A DNA stretch of 64,000 nt, taken from NCBI GenBank assembly GCA_018436595.1, contig JAHDLC010000034.1, positions 19,048 through 83,047 on the forward strand, read 5' to 3'. This document shows positions 32,682 through 40,734 of this stretch, piece after piece (position 1 is the stretch's first letter; each line of letters starts with the position of its first letter). Source of the DNA: Synergistaceae bacterium (GTDB taxonomy: Bacteria > Synergistota > Synergistia > Synergistales > Aminobacteriaceae). The notes below the pieces were generated by a model. That model saw nothing but the letters and a program-made list of their open reading frames with translations. It was not told the origin of the DNA and did no database searches. The position numbers were made by a program, and so were the translations under genes.

Positions 32682-35174
32682 CTACCGGCCCACGAGGCCC
32701 ATGCCGTTGATGATGCGGTCAAGCATCTCGTCGACTGTGGTTATGTACCGTGCCATGGCGTTGAAGGCCTGCTGGAACTTGATGATACTCATCATTTCTT
32801 CGTCGATGTTGACCCCCATGACCGACTGCCGCTGGTTGGTGATCTGGCTGATGAGGGTATCCTGGTTTTTCTGCATGGTGGCGGCCCGGTCTCCCTGGGC
32901 GCCGAGGCTCGCGATGAAGGACTCGTAGAACTCGTTGAAGTCCGCGCTTCTGCTCTGGAGGACCTTGGTCTGCTTGAGCTGGGCCATGCGGAGGGCGTTG
33001 CTGCCGTCCCCGGAGCCGTTGGAGAAGCCGTTTCCGTCGCCCGAGGCGGCCGCGATGAGACTGCGGTCCTCGTCGATCTCCCTGTTGATTTCAAACAGGC
33101 GGCTCGCGCCGTACTGGACCGCTATAGGGTCGAAGTAGGCCACCCCTGTGACGGATTCGCTCTCCCCCACTCCGTAGCCGCCATAATGGAGGGCGTTCAT
33201 CTCCTTGACGAGACCGTAGGCCATTTCGTCGAGGACGTCGAGGAAGTTGAGGATGATGTCGTCCCGGGCCTCGAGGGCGCCCCTGATGGCCCCTCCCGTG
33301 ACGTGGTGCTTCACGGTGATGTCCGATTCGCCCACGGCCCGAAGCTCCAGCCGGATGCCCGGAGAGACTTCCTCGAGGGTGCCTGCGGAGTAGTCGTTGA
33401 GGACCGGAACGCGCCTGGCGTCCCGCACCATGTTGCTTTCCGAAAGATAGAGTTTTCCGTCGAAGGTGAAGGCGGCGTCCCGGGCATATTCCCTGTAGTT
33501 GGTGCTGCCGTCGCCGTTGAGGAACCCGAGGCGCTTGGCAATCTGGAGGCTGCCGTTTTCGTCACCGAGGACGTTGATCCGGTGAGCCTCCCCGGCCACG
33601 TTGCTTTCGAGGGACAGGAAGTAGGTGTTCGTGGCGGCGTCCAGCTCGATGGATGCATGGAGCCAGTCCTCGGGCCTGGAAAGGCCGTTTTCACCGTCGG
33701 AAAAGGCGCTGTTGATCTTGTTCTTTATGGTTTCCAGGGTATCCTCCTCCACCACTTCGATGGAAACGGAAGGAGCGGAGTTTTCCATTCCGAGGGCGGA
33801 GACGAGGCCGCCCTTGATGTCCGTTATGGAGAGAAGGTGGTTCAGCGGACTGGAAAGGGTCATCTGGGTGCCGGCAGTGTTGAGCGTCGCGGTGATTTCG
33901 CCGCCGAAACTCGTGGTGAGGAACCCCTGGAGGTCGGTCAGCGTGAGGTCGGAGGCAGCGGACGACGCCGCATTGACGCCGTCGGAGAGATCCCACGTAC
34001 CGGTTCCGTCGTTCCACGTCACGGAAATTTCCCTTTCGAAGGATCCGGCGGATACTCTGAAAGAATGGCTTTCTCCCGGAATCCCCGCGGGGAGGACCGT
34101 GCCTCCGGTCAGGACCGAGGAGACGGACCTGGTGCCCTGGCTTCCCACCTGGAGGGTGAAGGTGCCCCTGAGGTTGAGGGCTTCCGTCATGGTTTCGGGC
34201 TTGATCCGGTCCGGACAGGTGGATTCGCCGTACCCCACAGTCCAGGCGGATTCGGAGGCAAGGCGCTGGACGTTCACGGTGTGCACCGCTTCGGGGGCTC
34301 CCTGTTCGATGGTAGCGAAGAGCACCGACGGGTCGGAGACGTGGTCGAAGAGGTTGTCCTCCACCTGGACGTCGAAGAAGCCGGTGTTTCCTGCCACGGG
34401 AACGGTGACGAGATGCCGGGTCTGGTCTCCCTGGACGAGAAGCTTGCCTCCCAGGTCGATTTTGAATTCCCCGTCCCCTTCGAGGCAGGGAGGGTTCACA
34501 GAGATGTCGATGAGCTTCGAAAGCTTGTCCACCAGCAGGTCCCGCTTGTCCATGAGGTCGTTGGGATTGCCCCCCACGCCCTGAACCTGCCTGATGGTGG
34601 TGTTGATGCCGGCGATCTGGTCGATGAGGGTGTTGGCCTCGTCCACCATGAGATCGATCTCCCTGTTGAGTGAGGTCCGGTATTCGTCGTAGTTTCTGAC
34701 GAGCTGGCCGAGGTAGACGGTGAGGTTCTTGGTTTTTTCCACCATGTCCTCCCGGACGGCGGAGTCGTCGGGTCTCTTGCTGAGTTCCTGGAGGCTCGAC
34801 CAGTAGGTGTCAAGGGCGGTTTTCAGCCCCTCACCGGCAGGTTCGTTGACGTAAACTTCTACAGTGGACAGGGCGTTCTGGACCTGGTCCCAGTAGCCCT
34901 TGACGGTCATTTCTTCCCTGTACTGGATGTCGAGGAAGGCGTCCCTGAGGCGGACGATGGCGTCGATCTGCACGCCCGTGCCCACCTGCCCCGGGATATC
35001 GGGCCGGTTGAAGGCGGGGTTGGTGAAGGGGCTCGTGGTGGAGGGTTCCACCCTCTGGCGGGAGTACCCTTCCACGTCCGCATTGGAGATGTTGTGCCCC
35101 GCCGTCTCCATGCCCCGGCGGAAATAGTCCATGGCACGCCGTCCCATTTCAAGTCCGAAGAAGTTGTTCCACAT
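32682..35174 (-). CDS. flgK: Flagellar hook-associated protein 1 FlgK, enlarged
   Basis: The 830-residue protein has the FlgK N-terminus (GRRAMDYFRRGMETAGHNISN, VEGYSRQRV) and C-terminus (VNIDEEMMSIIKFQQAFNAMARY, MLDRIINGMGL), the rod/hook/HAP family signatures. Escherichia coli FlgK is 547 aa, so the central domain is expanded, with an IN-like module near VVEEDTLETIKNKINSAF. It caps the hook before FlgL and the filament. It is 14 bp after flgN. Confidence 0.94.
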   Translation of the reverse strand: MWNNFFGLEMGRRAMDYFRRGMETAGHNISNADVEGYSRQRVEPSTTSPFTNPAFNRPDIPGQVGTGVQIDAIVRLRDAFLDIQYREEMTVKGYWDQVQNALSTVEVYVNEPAGEGLKTALDTYWSSLQELSKRPDDSAVREDMVEKTKNLTVYLGQLVRNYDEYRTSLNREIDLMVDEANTLIDQIAGINTTIRQVQGVGGNPNDLMDKRDLLVDKLSKLIDISVNPPCLEGDGEFKIDLGGKLLVQGDQTRHLVTVPVAGNTGFFDVQVEDNLFDHVSDPSVLFATIEQGAPEAVHTVNVQRLASESAWTVGYGESTCPDRIKPETMTEALNLRGTFTLQVGSQGTRSVSSVLTGGTVLPAGIPGESHSFRVSAGSFEREISVTWNDGTGTWDLSDGVNAASSAASDLTLTDLQGFLTTSFGGEITATLNTAGTQMTLSSPLNHLLSITDIKGGLVSALGMENSAPSVSIEVVEEDTLETIKNKINSAFSDGENGLSRPEDWLHASIELDAATNTYFLSLESNVAGEAHRINVLGDENGSLQIAKRLGFLNGDGSTNYREYARDAAFTFDGKLYLSESNMVRDARRVPVLNDYSAGTLEEVSPGIRLELRAVGESDITVKHHVTGGAIRGALEARDDIILNFLDVLDEMAYGLVKEMNALHYGGYGVGESESVTGVAYFDPIAVQYGASRLFEINREIDEDRSLIAAASGDGNGFSNGSGDGSNALRMAQLKQTKVLQSRSADFNEFYESFIASLGAQGDRAATMQKNQDTLISQITNQRQSVMGVNIDEEMMSIIKFQQAFNAMARYITTVDEMLDRIINGMGLVGR

Positions 35175-35188
35175 GGCCTATGGCCCTC

Positions 35189-35638
35189 CTAACCCCGAAA
35201 GTCCACTCCCGGCCGGGAGGGGTACATTCCCTGAAGCCGTCTCCATTCGGCGATCATCATGCCGCCGAGACGCTGGTTTTCATCCACGAGGCCCGCCAGA
35301 ATCTGCATTTCCGACTGGAGTTTCCGCACGGCCATCTCCAGTTCGGCTGCCCTTTCTTTCAGGGAGACACTTTCCTCCCCCCGGAGGCGTTCGCAGATGG
35401 CGGAAACCTTCGGCTCGCAGCCGAGCTGGGCCGCCAACTCTCCCGCCATTTTGCCCCTCTGGTTCTCCAGGGCTTCGGCGGAAAAACCGATTTTCTGCAG
35501 TTCCCGGAAGAGATCCTGTAATAATTCGAGGCGCCCGTTCCGGAGCGCCTCTCGTTGCTGCACGGTGACATCCGCAAGAGCCCGCAGCGCTTCTGCCTGC
35601 CGGGCAAGCACCGCGCCCAGGGCAGCGGGAGACGCCAC
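35189..35638 (-). CDS. flgN: FlgN-family flagellar export chaperone
   Basis: The 149-residue, mostly helical protein has heptad-like Leu/Glu patterns (RQAEALRALADVTVQQREAL, AAELEMAVRKLQSEMQIL), matching FlgN, the chaperone for FlgK and FlgL, whose genes follow directly. Sequence conservation in this family is weak, so the call leans on length, helical character and its position between flgM and flgK. Confidence 0.82.
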   Translation of the reverse strand: MASPAALGAVLARQAEALRALADVTVQQREALRNGRLELLQDLFRELQKIGFSAEALENQRGKMAGELAAQLGCEPKVSAICERLRGEESVSLKERAAELEMAVRKLQSEMQILAGLVDENQRLGGMMIAEWRRLQGMYPSRPGVDFRG

Positions 35639-35640
35639 CT

Positions 35641-35928
35641 CTATTCCTCCCCGTTCAGCAGGCCGGCGACGATGAGACTTCGGGCGACCTTCTCGAGGTC
35701 GGGAGCGTAGGTCCCTTCCTGGATCTGTTTTCTGAAGCCTTCGACAAGATCTTCGCGGACGTCGGGAATCTTCTTCAGCTCCGCCGAGACCTTGGAGAGC
35801 TCCACGGCGAAGGAGCTGAACTCCACGCCGTCCCTGCCCCCCTCTCCGGAGGCCGACTGGTAGCTTTTCTTCACGTTGATCTTGTTTACCGCTTTCGGTC
35901 CGTATACTCCAGGAATCTTCTCAATCAT
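35641..35928 (-). CDS. flgM: Negative regulator of flagellin synthesis FlgM (anti-sigma-28)
   Basis: The protein is 95 aa from ATG 35928 (MIEKIPGVYG); GTG 35937 is possible but the GGGGTGA stretch suits the ATG. The C-terminal half shows the FlgM pattern (VELSKVSAELKKIPDVREDLVEGFRKQIQEG, then LEKVARSLIVAGLL), the part that binds sigma-28. The N-terminal half is disordered-looking, as expected of a secreted anti-sigma factor. It heads flgM-flgN-flgK-flgL and is preceded by a near-consensus sigma-28 promoter, so it is probably autoregulated. Confidence 0.88.
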   Translation of the reverse strand: MIEKIPGVYGPKAVNKINVKKSYQSASGEGGRDGVEFSSFAVELSKVSAELKKIPDVREDLVEGFRKQIQEGTYAPDLEKVARSLIVAGLLNGEE

Positions 35929-35970
35929 GTCGATCACCCCGTACAGGAGAAACTTTTCTCTTCACAATGG

Positions 35971-35998
35971 TTATCGGACGACAACCTTTCAGGCTTTA
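35971..35998 (-). promoter_or_regulatory. Sigma-28 promoter of the flgM-flgN-flgK-flgL operon
   Basis: Minus strand: TAAA (35998-35995), 16 bp, then TCCGATAA (35978-35971), against the consensus TAAA-N15-GCCGATAA. The -35 element lies inside the last codons of the comF-like gene. FlgM, the sigma-28 inhibitor, is the first gene downstream, which supports the call. Confidence 0.75.
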
Positions 35999-36615
35999 GG
36001 GGCAATGGTCCAGGCAAGGGCGAGAACCGCCCTTCCTCCTCCGCGGGCCGCGGCGTCGGCGGCCCGGAGCAGTGTGGTGCCCGTGGTGGAGACATCGTCC
36101 ACGAGCACGGCTCTCTTTCCCGCAAGTTCTTTTCCCCGGGGAAGGATCGCCCCGGCGGGCATGCGCCTTCGCTCCCCTTCCTCCAGGGAGGTTTGGGCTG
36201 TCCGGAGGCCGTTCCACTGCAGGCCGTCCGCCACGGGAACGCCCCATTCCCGGGAAATTCCCTCGGCGAGGGCCCGGGACTGGTTGTATCCCCTTCCGCT
36301 GTCGGCGTGGAGTGGTACGGGTACGAGAATATCGCAGGGAGGAACCGGAAATATCCTGCCGAGGGCCCGGCCCATGACAACGCCGAGGGGACGGTTCCGG
36401 CCGTATTTCAGTTCGAGGACGAGGTCCCGGAGTATTCCTTCGTGGATTCCTCCCGCCTCGAGGGTCAGGGAGCCGAGGTCCGCCGGAAGGGGCGGCGCCA
36501 GAAGGGGCAGAAGACAGGTAACGCAGGCCGGCACACCCAGGGCCCCGCAGAAAGGGCAGGCGGTCGGCCAAAGGAGGTGGGTTCCGAAGCGGAGGACCGC
36601 CTCAGGAATACTCAA
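35989..36615 (-). CDS. comF: ComF-family phosphoribosyltransferase-like protein
   Basis: The 208-residue protein begins with a zinc ribbon (CPFCGALGVPACVTC) and ends with a PRTase domain, including the PRPP-loop VLVDDVSTTGTTLLRAAD. This is the ComF layout; ComF takes part in DNA uptake in some bacteria, while in others its role is unknown. The start is taken as TTG 36615, with GGAGG four bases upstream, overlapping the GNAT gene; an ATT or an ATG further upstream in the GNAT frame are less likely. Its 3' end carries the flgM promoter. Confidence 0.85.
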   Translation of the reverse strand: MSIPEAVLRFGTHLLWPTACPFCGALGVPACVTCLLPLLAPPLPADLGSLTLEAGGIHEGILRDLVLELKYGRNRPLGVVMGRALGRIFPVPPCDILVPVPLHADSGRGYNQSRALAEGISREWGVPVADGLQWNGLRTAQTSLEEGERRRMPAGAILPRGKELAGKRAVLVDDVSTTGTTLLRAADAAARGGGRAVLALAWTIAPKA

Positions 36616-37021
36616 TGGGCCTCCGGAGAAGCATGAGGGCCCCTTCCTTCGGGGCGAACCCGTGGGGGGTGAGGAAGGAAGAGAGTTCGCTGGTGTAGGT
36701 GATGATGAGGGGAATGTGCTTGACCGCCGGGTGGCCGAGGGCGTAATCCAGCAGCGAGGTGCCCACCTTCTTCCCCTGGTGGTCCGGGTGGACCATGATG
36801 TCCCACAGGGAAGCCCTGTAGACAAAGTCGGTGAGTATGCGGCAGAAGGCAACAAGGTGATCGTCATGCCGTACGCTGAAGCACATGGACGTGCCTTCCA
36901 GCATCCTGGCGATGTCGTCCTGGGAACGGCTCTTGCCCCACCGGGTGAACCGGTAGAGGTTGGCCAGCTCCTCCGGGGAGACGGCGTGCTTGCTGTCGTA
37001 GAAAAAGTACCCGCCGTTCAT
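36602..37021 (-). CDS. GNAT-family N-acetyltransferase
   Basis: The 139-residue protein has the acetyl-CoA-binding segment DIMVHPDHQGKKVGTSLLDY (motif A, QGKKVG) and the beta-bulge region HIPLIITYTSE, ending FAPKEGALMLLRRP. Resemblance is to small stand-alone GNATs of unknown substrate. The ATG overlaps the stop of the zinc-ribbon gene upstream (ATGA) and its 3' end overlaps the comF-like start, so the three genes are coupled. Confidence 0.85.
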   Translation of the reverse strand: MNGGYFFYDSKHAVSPEELANLYRFTRWGKSRSQDDIARMLEGTSMCFSVRHDDHLVAFCRILTDFVYRASLWDIMVHPDHQGKKVGTSLLDYALGHPAVKHIPLIITYTSELSSFLTPHGFAPKEGALMLLRRPIEYS

Positions 37022-37236
37022 GACCTGTCCTCGTCAGCCGGCCGGCCGGCAAGGGCCATGCCGCACACGATTTTCCGCAGGTCGGTTTTCCGGGCGTCCG
37101 ACGACACGGGAAGCTGCACCACCTGCCCGGTACCGCAGCACGGGCAGATCCAGGTGGCCCTCGCCATGCCGTCCGCGTCCGGGGTTCCCGCGATGACCTT
37201 CGATTCTCCGCAAACCTGGCACGCCACGATCAGCAT
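37018..37236 (-). CDS. Small zinc-ribbon protein, function unknown
   Basis: The 72-residue product has two CxxC pairs (CQVC at residues 6-9 and CPCC about 25 residues later) that would bind one zinc, followed by a positively charged tail ending RPADEDRS. No family name can be assigned from the sequence. It is translationally coupled to the GNAT gene downstream and lies 18 bp after the DUF3084 gene. It could be a nucleic-acid- or protein-binding adaptor. Confidence 0.65.
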   Translation of the reverse strand: MLIVACQVCGESKVIAGTPDADGMARATWICPCCGTGQVVQLPVSSDARKTDLRKIVCGMALAGRPADEDRS

Positions 37237-37253
37237 TTTTCAGCCTCCAGCCT

Positions 37254-38399
37254 TTATTGTTCCTCCGCCGGGCGTATGGAGATTGCCACCCGCACGGGAC
37301 CTTCCGTATAGATGTCTTCCGCCGCGGAAATCTCAACTGTGAGTTTCCCTTCCGCTTTTCGTATGGTGTCCACCGCATCGAAAAATTCCGTGGCATCCAG
37401 GGCGCCCACTTTCCCGGTGGCGGGGTCCGGTTTGATTGAATCCTGGACTGCCTTTCTGTTCACCATCCGCAGTATGAGATGGAGCTCGGCCTCGGCGTTC
37501 TCGCCCACCGTCCCGGGATCCACGGCCTGGACATAGAGGACTTCACCCTTCCGGTAGACGAGCACGCTGTCGCTGACCTCGTAGGTTATCCTGATGTCCT
37601 CCCCGAAGACGGCGTTCGCAACGGCGACGGTGCGGACGAATTTCCGGCCCTGCTGTTCCGTACAGGCGGCGATGCTCTCCATTTCTTTTTCGATGTCGGC
37701 GGCGAGGACGATCTCCGAGGGGCTGAGACCTGTTCTGGCGGCGATGACGTATTCCGCCTGGCGCCGCAGATCCTGGAAGATCTGCTCCGCCTCCGACCGG
37801 CCGCTCATGGGTTCCACGGCCATCTGGCCGAGGATCTCTTTGGCGAAGACGGCGATGCGGCCGCTCCGGATCTGGATAAGGCCCTTCCTGAGCTCCTCGG
37901 CCTCGGTCTTGAGCTCTTCCACGGAAGCGGCGAGGGCTTTCTTTTCTTCTTCGAGCTGATCCCGCTCTTTCTGGGTGGTATCAAGGCTCTGCCGGATTTC
38001 CTCGAGAAGGGGCTGGGCGGTGGCGAGTTCCTTCTGGACGGAGAGGAGCTTCTCCTCCTGCTCCTTGAGGCGCTTTTCGCTGTCCAGAAGGTTGAGGGCC
38101 ATGAGCTGGGATTCGCTCCGGCTTTCCTGGAGGTCCCTGGTGAGGGACTGGAGCTGCCCCTGGATAAATTTCATGCTGAAGAGGGCTGTGCGAACGTTTT
38201 CCGAGATGACGGTCATGGTGATCAGGATGGCGATGGAGATGAACATTCCGGTGATGGCGGTGATGAGACGGCTGGTGTCCCGGGGGCGAAGGCCGAAGAG
38301 GGAGATCCGCTTTTTCCCGATGCGCATTCCGAGGACGTCGCCGAGGTACGCAAGAATGCCGCTGACCACGATCAGCGTGAGGATGAGTCTCCAGTTCAT
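37254..38399 (-). CDS. DUF3084-domain membrane protein
   Basis: The 381-residue protein has two N-terminal membrane segments (LILTLIVVSGILAYLGDVLG, and ITGMFISIAILITMTVI) with the conserved linker GMRIGKKRISLFGLRPRDTS, the hallmark of DUF3084. A long coiled coil follows (about residues 90-190, rich in LQEESR/KEQEEKL patterns), then a soluble C-terminal domain. The family is found in Cyanobacteria, Synergistota and Deinococcota; its function is unknown, though a cell-envelope role is plausible. The start at 38399 (MNWRLILT) is preferred over one eight codons upstream. Confidence 0.8.
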   Translation of the reverse strand: MNWRLILTLIVVSGILAYLGDVLGMRIGKKRISLFGLRPRDTSRLITAITGMFISIAILITMTVISENVRTALFSMKFIQGQLQSLTRDLQESRSESQLMALNLLDSEKRLKEQEEKLLSVQKELATAQPLLEEIRQSLDTTQKERDQLEEEKKALAASVEELKTEAEELRKGLIQIRSGRIAVFAKEILGQMAVEPMSGRSEAEQIFQDLRRQAEYVIAARTGLSPSEIVLAADIEKEMESIAACTEQQGRKFVRTVAVANAVFGEDIRITYEVSDSVLVYRKGEVLYVQAVDPGTVGENAEAELHLILRMVNRKAVQDSIKPDPATGKVGALDATEFFDAVDTIRKAEGKLTVEISAAEDIYTEGPVRVAISIRPAEEQ

Positions 38400-38490
38400 G
38401 TCTGACCAGAGTTGCAGCTGCATGGCGATCCTCCCGGCCGTTCCGGCTTGTCCGCCTTCCGGAGCATGAGAGGCCCCGAAATGAACGGAT

Positions 38491-38513
38491 GACTTGTCTA
38501 TTATAGACGAGTC
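38491..38513 (-). promoter_or_regulatory. 23-bp dyad containing TATAAT upstream of the DUF3084 gene
   Basis: GACT-x-GTCTAT-T-ATAGAC-x-AGTC is a near-perfect palindrome, and its minus strand contains TATAAT (38505-38500) about 100 bp before the DUF3084 ATG. It may be a -10 element covered by an operator. No good -35 is visible at 16-18 bp, so the call is tentative. Confidence 0.35.
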
Positions 38514-38559
38514 TCCCGGAATGGGCCACGAAATTTCACTGATTTTTCAGGTGTGAGGG

Positions 38560-38840
38560 AAAGTAAACCTGGAAACAAATGCAGATTCTTCGTCGCGAAA
38601 AACCGCTCCTCAGAATGACAGGAAAGCAGGCTACCAAGGGTTGCCGTCCTGAACGAAGTTATCACCCATCCTCCCGAGCGAAGGCGAGGGATGCCGTTTT
38701 TGGACTCTGAAATCAAAGGCAGATCCCTCCTCGCTCCGCTCGTTCGGGATGACAGAAAAAACACTCGTTCGGGACAACAGAAAAGAACACTCGTTCGGGA
38801 CAACAGAAAAGAATGCTCGTTCGGGATGAAGGAAATCCCG
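38560..38840. repeat. Dispersed hairpin repeats, cluster 3, with a 26-bp tandem repeat
   Basis: The stretch between the DUF3084 start and the YkgJ-like stop has no credible gene. It holds degenerate units of the same family (GATTCTTCG...CAGAATGACA; GATCCCTCC...GGGATGACA). From 38761 a 26-bp unit (ACACTCGTTCGGGACAACAG plus AAAAGA) is repeated exactly at 38787-38812 and partially before and after, so this cluster has been growing by local duplication. Confidence 0.8.
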
Positions 38841-38844
38841 GCCC

Positions 38845-39261
38845 TCAGAGGAGGTCCGGGAAGGGGCAGGCGGCCATGGCCAGGGCAATTTCCTCTGCGG
38901 AGTGGAATTCTCCCCCGTTCATGCCGGGGCAGCTTCGCGCCGCCTCGTCCCATGCCTCCGGCGAGGCCAGCAGGACGGGCCAGAAAGGGAAGAGGCTGCA
39001 CTGGAGGGGGCGGACAGGATAGATCCTGCACAGGTTTGTGACGGCGTCATGGAAGACGCACTCGCCCCCGCTCTTTTCCTTCAGGCTGGGGGCCCGCCAC
39101 TTGCCGGTGACGAAACGATTCCTGAATTCGCCGGCGTCAACGCCGAGAAAGGCGGCCATGGCCGCCTCTTCTTCCGGTGTGAAATAGATTGCCCCCGGCT
39201 CTCCACGGCAGCACCGGCCGCATCCGAGGCAGGTAAACCGGAGTCCCTCCTCCCACCACAC
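38845..39261 (-). CDS. YkgJ-family cysteine cluster protein
   Basis: The 138-residue protein has FTCLGCGRCCRG near the N-terminus, with the further conserved cysteines in GECVFH, NLCRIYPVRPLQCSLFPFWP and SCPG. This is the CxxCxxCC...C pattern of the UPF0153/YkgJ family, thought to bind zinc or an Fe-S cluster. Function is unknown. Its GTG start follows the flgJ TAG directly, so it is expressed with the rod and ring genes. Confidence 0.85.
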   Translation of the reverse strand: MWWEEGLRFTCLGCGRCCRGEPGAIYFTPEEEAAMAAFLGVDAGEFRNRFVTGKWRAPSLKEKSGGECVFHDAVTNLCRIYPVRPLQCSLFPFWPVLLASPEAWDEAARSCPGMNGGEFHSAEEIALAMAACPFPDLL

Positions 39262-39606
39262 CTAGGAGGGGCTTCCTTTCTCTTTTTCTTTCCCCTCCAG
39301 GTGGGGAACGAGAGATTCGTAGAGCATTTTCCACATGCCCGAACCTCCGCTGCGGCTAAGATATTCCGAGGACATTTCCACTGAGAGGTCTTCCAGGGGG
39401 CCGAAGGGCCGGTCCCGGTCCTCCCGGCCGCCGATCTCCCGGGCATTGGATGCCATCTTTTTCCAGATTTCCGCCAGGAGAATGGATTCGAACTGCTGGC
39501 AGGCCTCCTTTAGCCTATCGTGTTCTTTTTTTGCCTTTCCTTCGTCGGGCGATCCGGAGGGACGGGACGAGAGGGTCGCCGCCGCAAGGGGATGAAAGAG
39601 AGTCAC
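39262..39606 (-). CDS. flgJ: FlgJ-type rod-binding protein (rod cap domain only)
   Basis: The 114-residue protein matches the N-terminal half of FlgJ: CQQFESILLAEIWKKM, then a polar loop and EYLSRSGGSGMWKMLYESL. The C-terminal muramidase domain of enteric FlgJ is absent, as in many non-enteric bacteria, so another hydrolase must open the wall for the rod. It lies 2 bp after flgI. Confidence 0.9.
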   Translation of the reverse strand: MTLFHPLAAATLSSRPSGSPDEGKAKKEHDRLKEACQQFESILLAEIWKKMASNAREIGGREDRDRPFGPLEDLSVEMSSEYLSRSGGSGMWKMLYESLVPHLEGKEKEKGSPS

Positions 39607-39608
39607 GG

Positions 39609-40721
39609 CTACATCACCACCAGTTCGCCGTGGAGCGCCCCGGCCTCTTTGACGGCCTGGAGGATGGCGATGACGTCCCTCGGAGAGGCACCCACCGAGT
39701 TGAGGGCGTCCACGAGCTCCTTCACGGTGCTTGTGGAATCAAGGGCAATAAGCTGGGCTGCACTTTCCTGGGCCTGCACGTCCGTGCGGGGCTGAACGGC
39801 GGTCCTCCCGCCGGAGAAGGGCTGGGGCTGGACCACTTCAGGGCTTTCGGTGACCTGGACGGTGAGGTTGCCGTGAGCGACGGCCACGGAACTGATCCTC
39901 ACGTTCCCGCCCATGACCACGGTGCCCGTCCGTTCGTTGACTGCCACCCTGGCCGCGCTGTCGGGCCGGAGAGACAGTCCCTCGATCCGGGCAAGGAAGG
40001 AGGCAGGGGACACTGCATACTGGGGCGGGACGTTGACGGCCACCCGTCCGGCATCCACAGCAAAGGCCACGGCGCCGAAGGCGCTGTTGATGGCCCGGGC
40101 CATCCGGTCGGAGGTGGTGAAGTCGGGGTTCCGCAGCAGGAGGCTGACCTGCCTGCCCATCAGGGTGAAGTCTGTCTGGACGTCCCGCTCGACAATGGCG
40201 CCTCCGGGAACGCGCCCCACGGTGACCACGTTCTTTGACACCGATGCTGCAGCGCCGGCGGCGGCGAATCCGCCAACCATGACGGGACCCTGGGCCACGG
40301 CGTACACAGCGCCGTCGGCCCCCTTGAGGGGAACCTGGAGCAGGGTGCCCCCCTGGAGGCTCTTGGCGTCACCCATGGTGCTCACGGTGACGTCGATCCT
40401 CTGCCCGGGACGGGCGAAGGGGGGAAGATCGGCGGTAATGGTGACCACCGCCACATTTTTGCTCTTCACGGCCTTGTCGTTCAGGGTCACGCCGAACTGG
40501 CTCATGAGGTTCCGTATCATCTGGGTCGCCATGGTCCCCTTGTCGCCCGTGCCCTGAAGGCCCATGACGATGCCTACGCCAACGAGCTGGTTCGACCGGA
40601 CGCCTTCCACGTCGGCAAGGTCCTTTATCCGGACGGTGGGGTGTATTTCCGCTCCTGCGGACATGGAGGCCCCAAGGAGAAGAAGGAGAAGGACTGCAGC
40701 GACTCTGCCCGTGAGTTTCAT
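39609..40721 (-). CDS. flgI: Flagellar P-ring protein FlgI
   Basis: The 370-residue protein has a signal peptide (VAAVLLLLLLGASMSAGA) and the P-ring body: VRIKDLADVEGVRSNQLVGV, GIVMGLQGTGD, MSQFGVTLNDKAVKSKNVAV. Late motifs include VVMGGNVRISSVAVAHGNLTV and LVDALNSVGASPRDVIAILQ. It assembles in the peptidoglycan layer around the rod, using FlgA as chaperone. It is 13 bp after flgH. Confidence 0.96.
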   Translation of the reverse strand: MKLTGRVAAVLLLLLLGASMSAGAEIHPTVRIKDLADVEGVRSNQLVGVGIVMGLQGTGDKGTMATQMIRNLMSQFGVTLNDKAVKSKNVAVVTITADLPPFARPGQRIDVTVSTMGDAKSLQGGTLLQVPLKGADGAVYAVAQGPVMVGGFAAAGAAASVSKNVVTVGRVPGGAIVERDVQTDFTLMGRQVSLLLRNPDFTTSDRMARAINSAFGAVAFAVDAGRVAVNVPPQYAVSPASFLARIEGLSLRPDSAARVAVNERTGTVVMGGNVRISSVAVAHGNLTVQVTESPEVVQPQPFSGGRTAVQPRTDVQAQESAAQLIALDSTSTVKELVDALNSVGASPRDVIAILQAVKEAGALHGELVVM

Positions 40722-40734
40722 ATTCCGCTCCTCC

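Noticed and set aside
31785..34673. 962-codon open frame on the plus strand
   Set aside because: It is the exact antisense of flgL and flgK, crosses their boundary, and its translation is rich in Val/Gly/His/Asp with no motif. It is a by-product of high GC and biased codon use. The same applies to other long plus-strand frames (for example 662-2791, 3977-5575, 21130-22491).
38516..39031. Gene in the stretch downstream of the YkgJ-like gene
   Set aside because: Open frames here run through dispersed and tandem repeats and into the YkgJ-like coding region in a shifted frame; none has a ribosome-binding site or motif.
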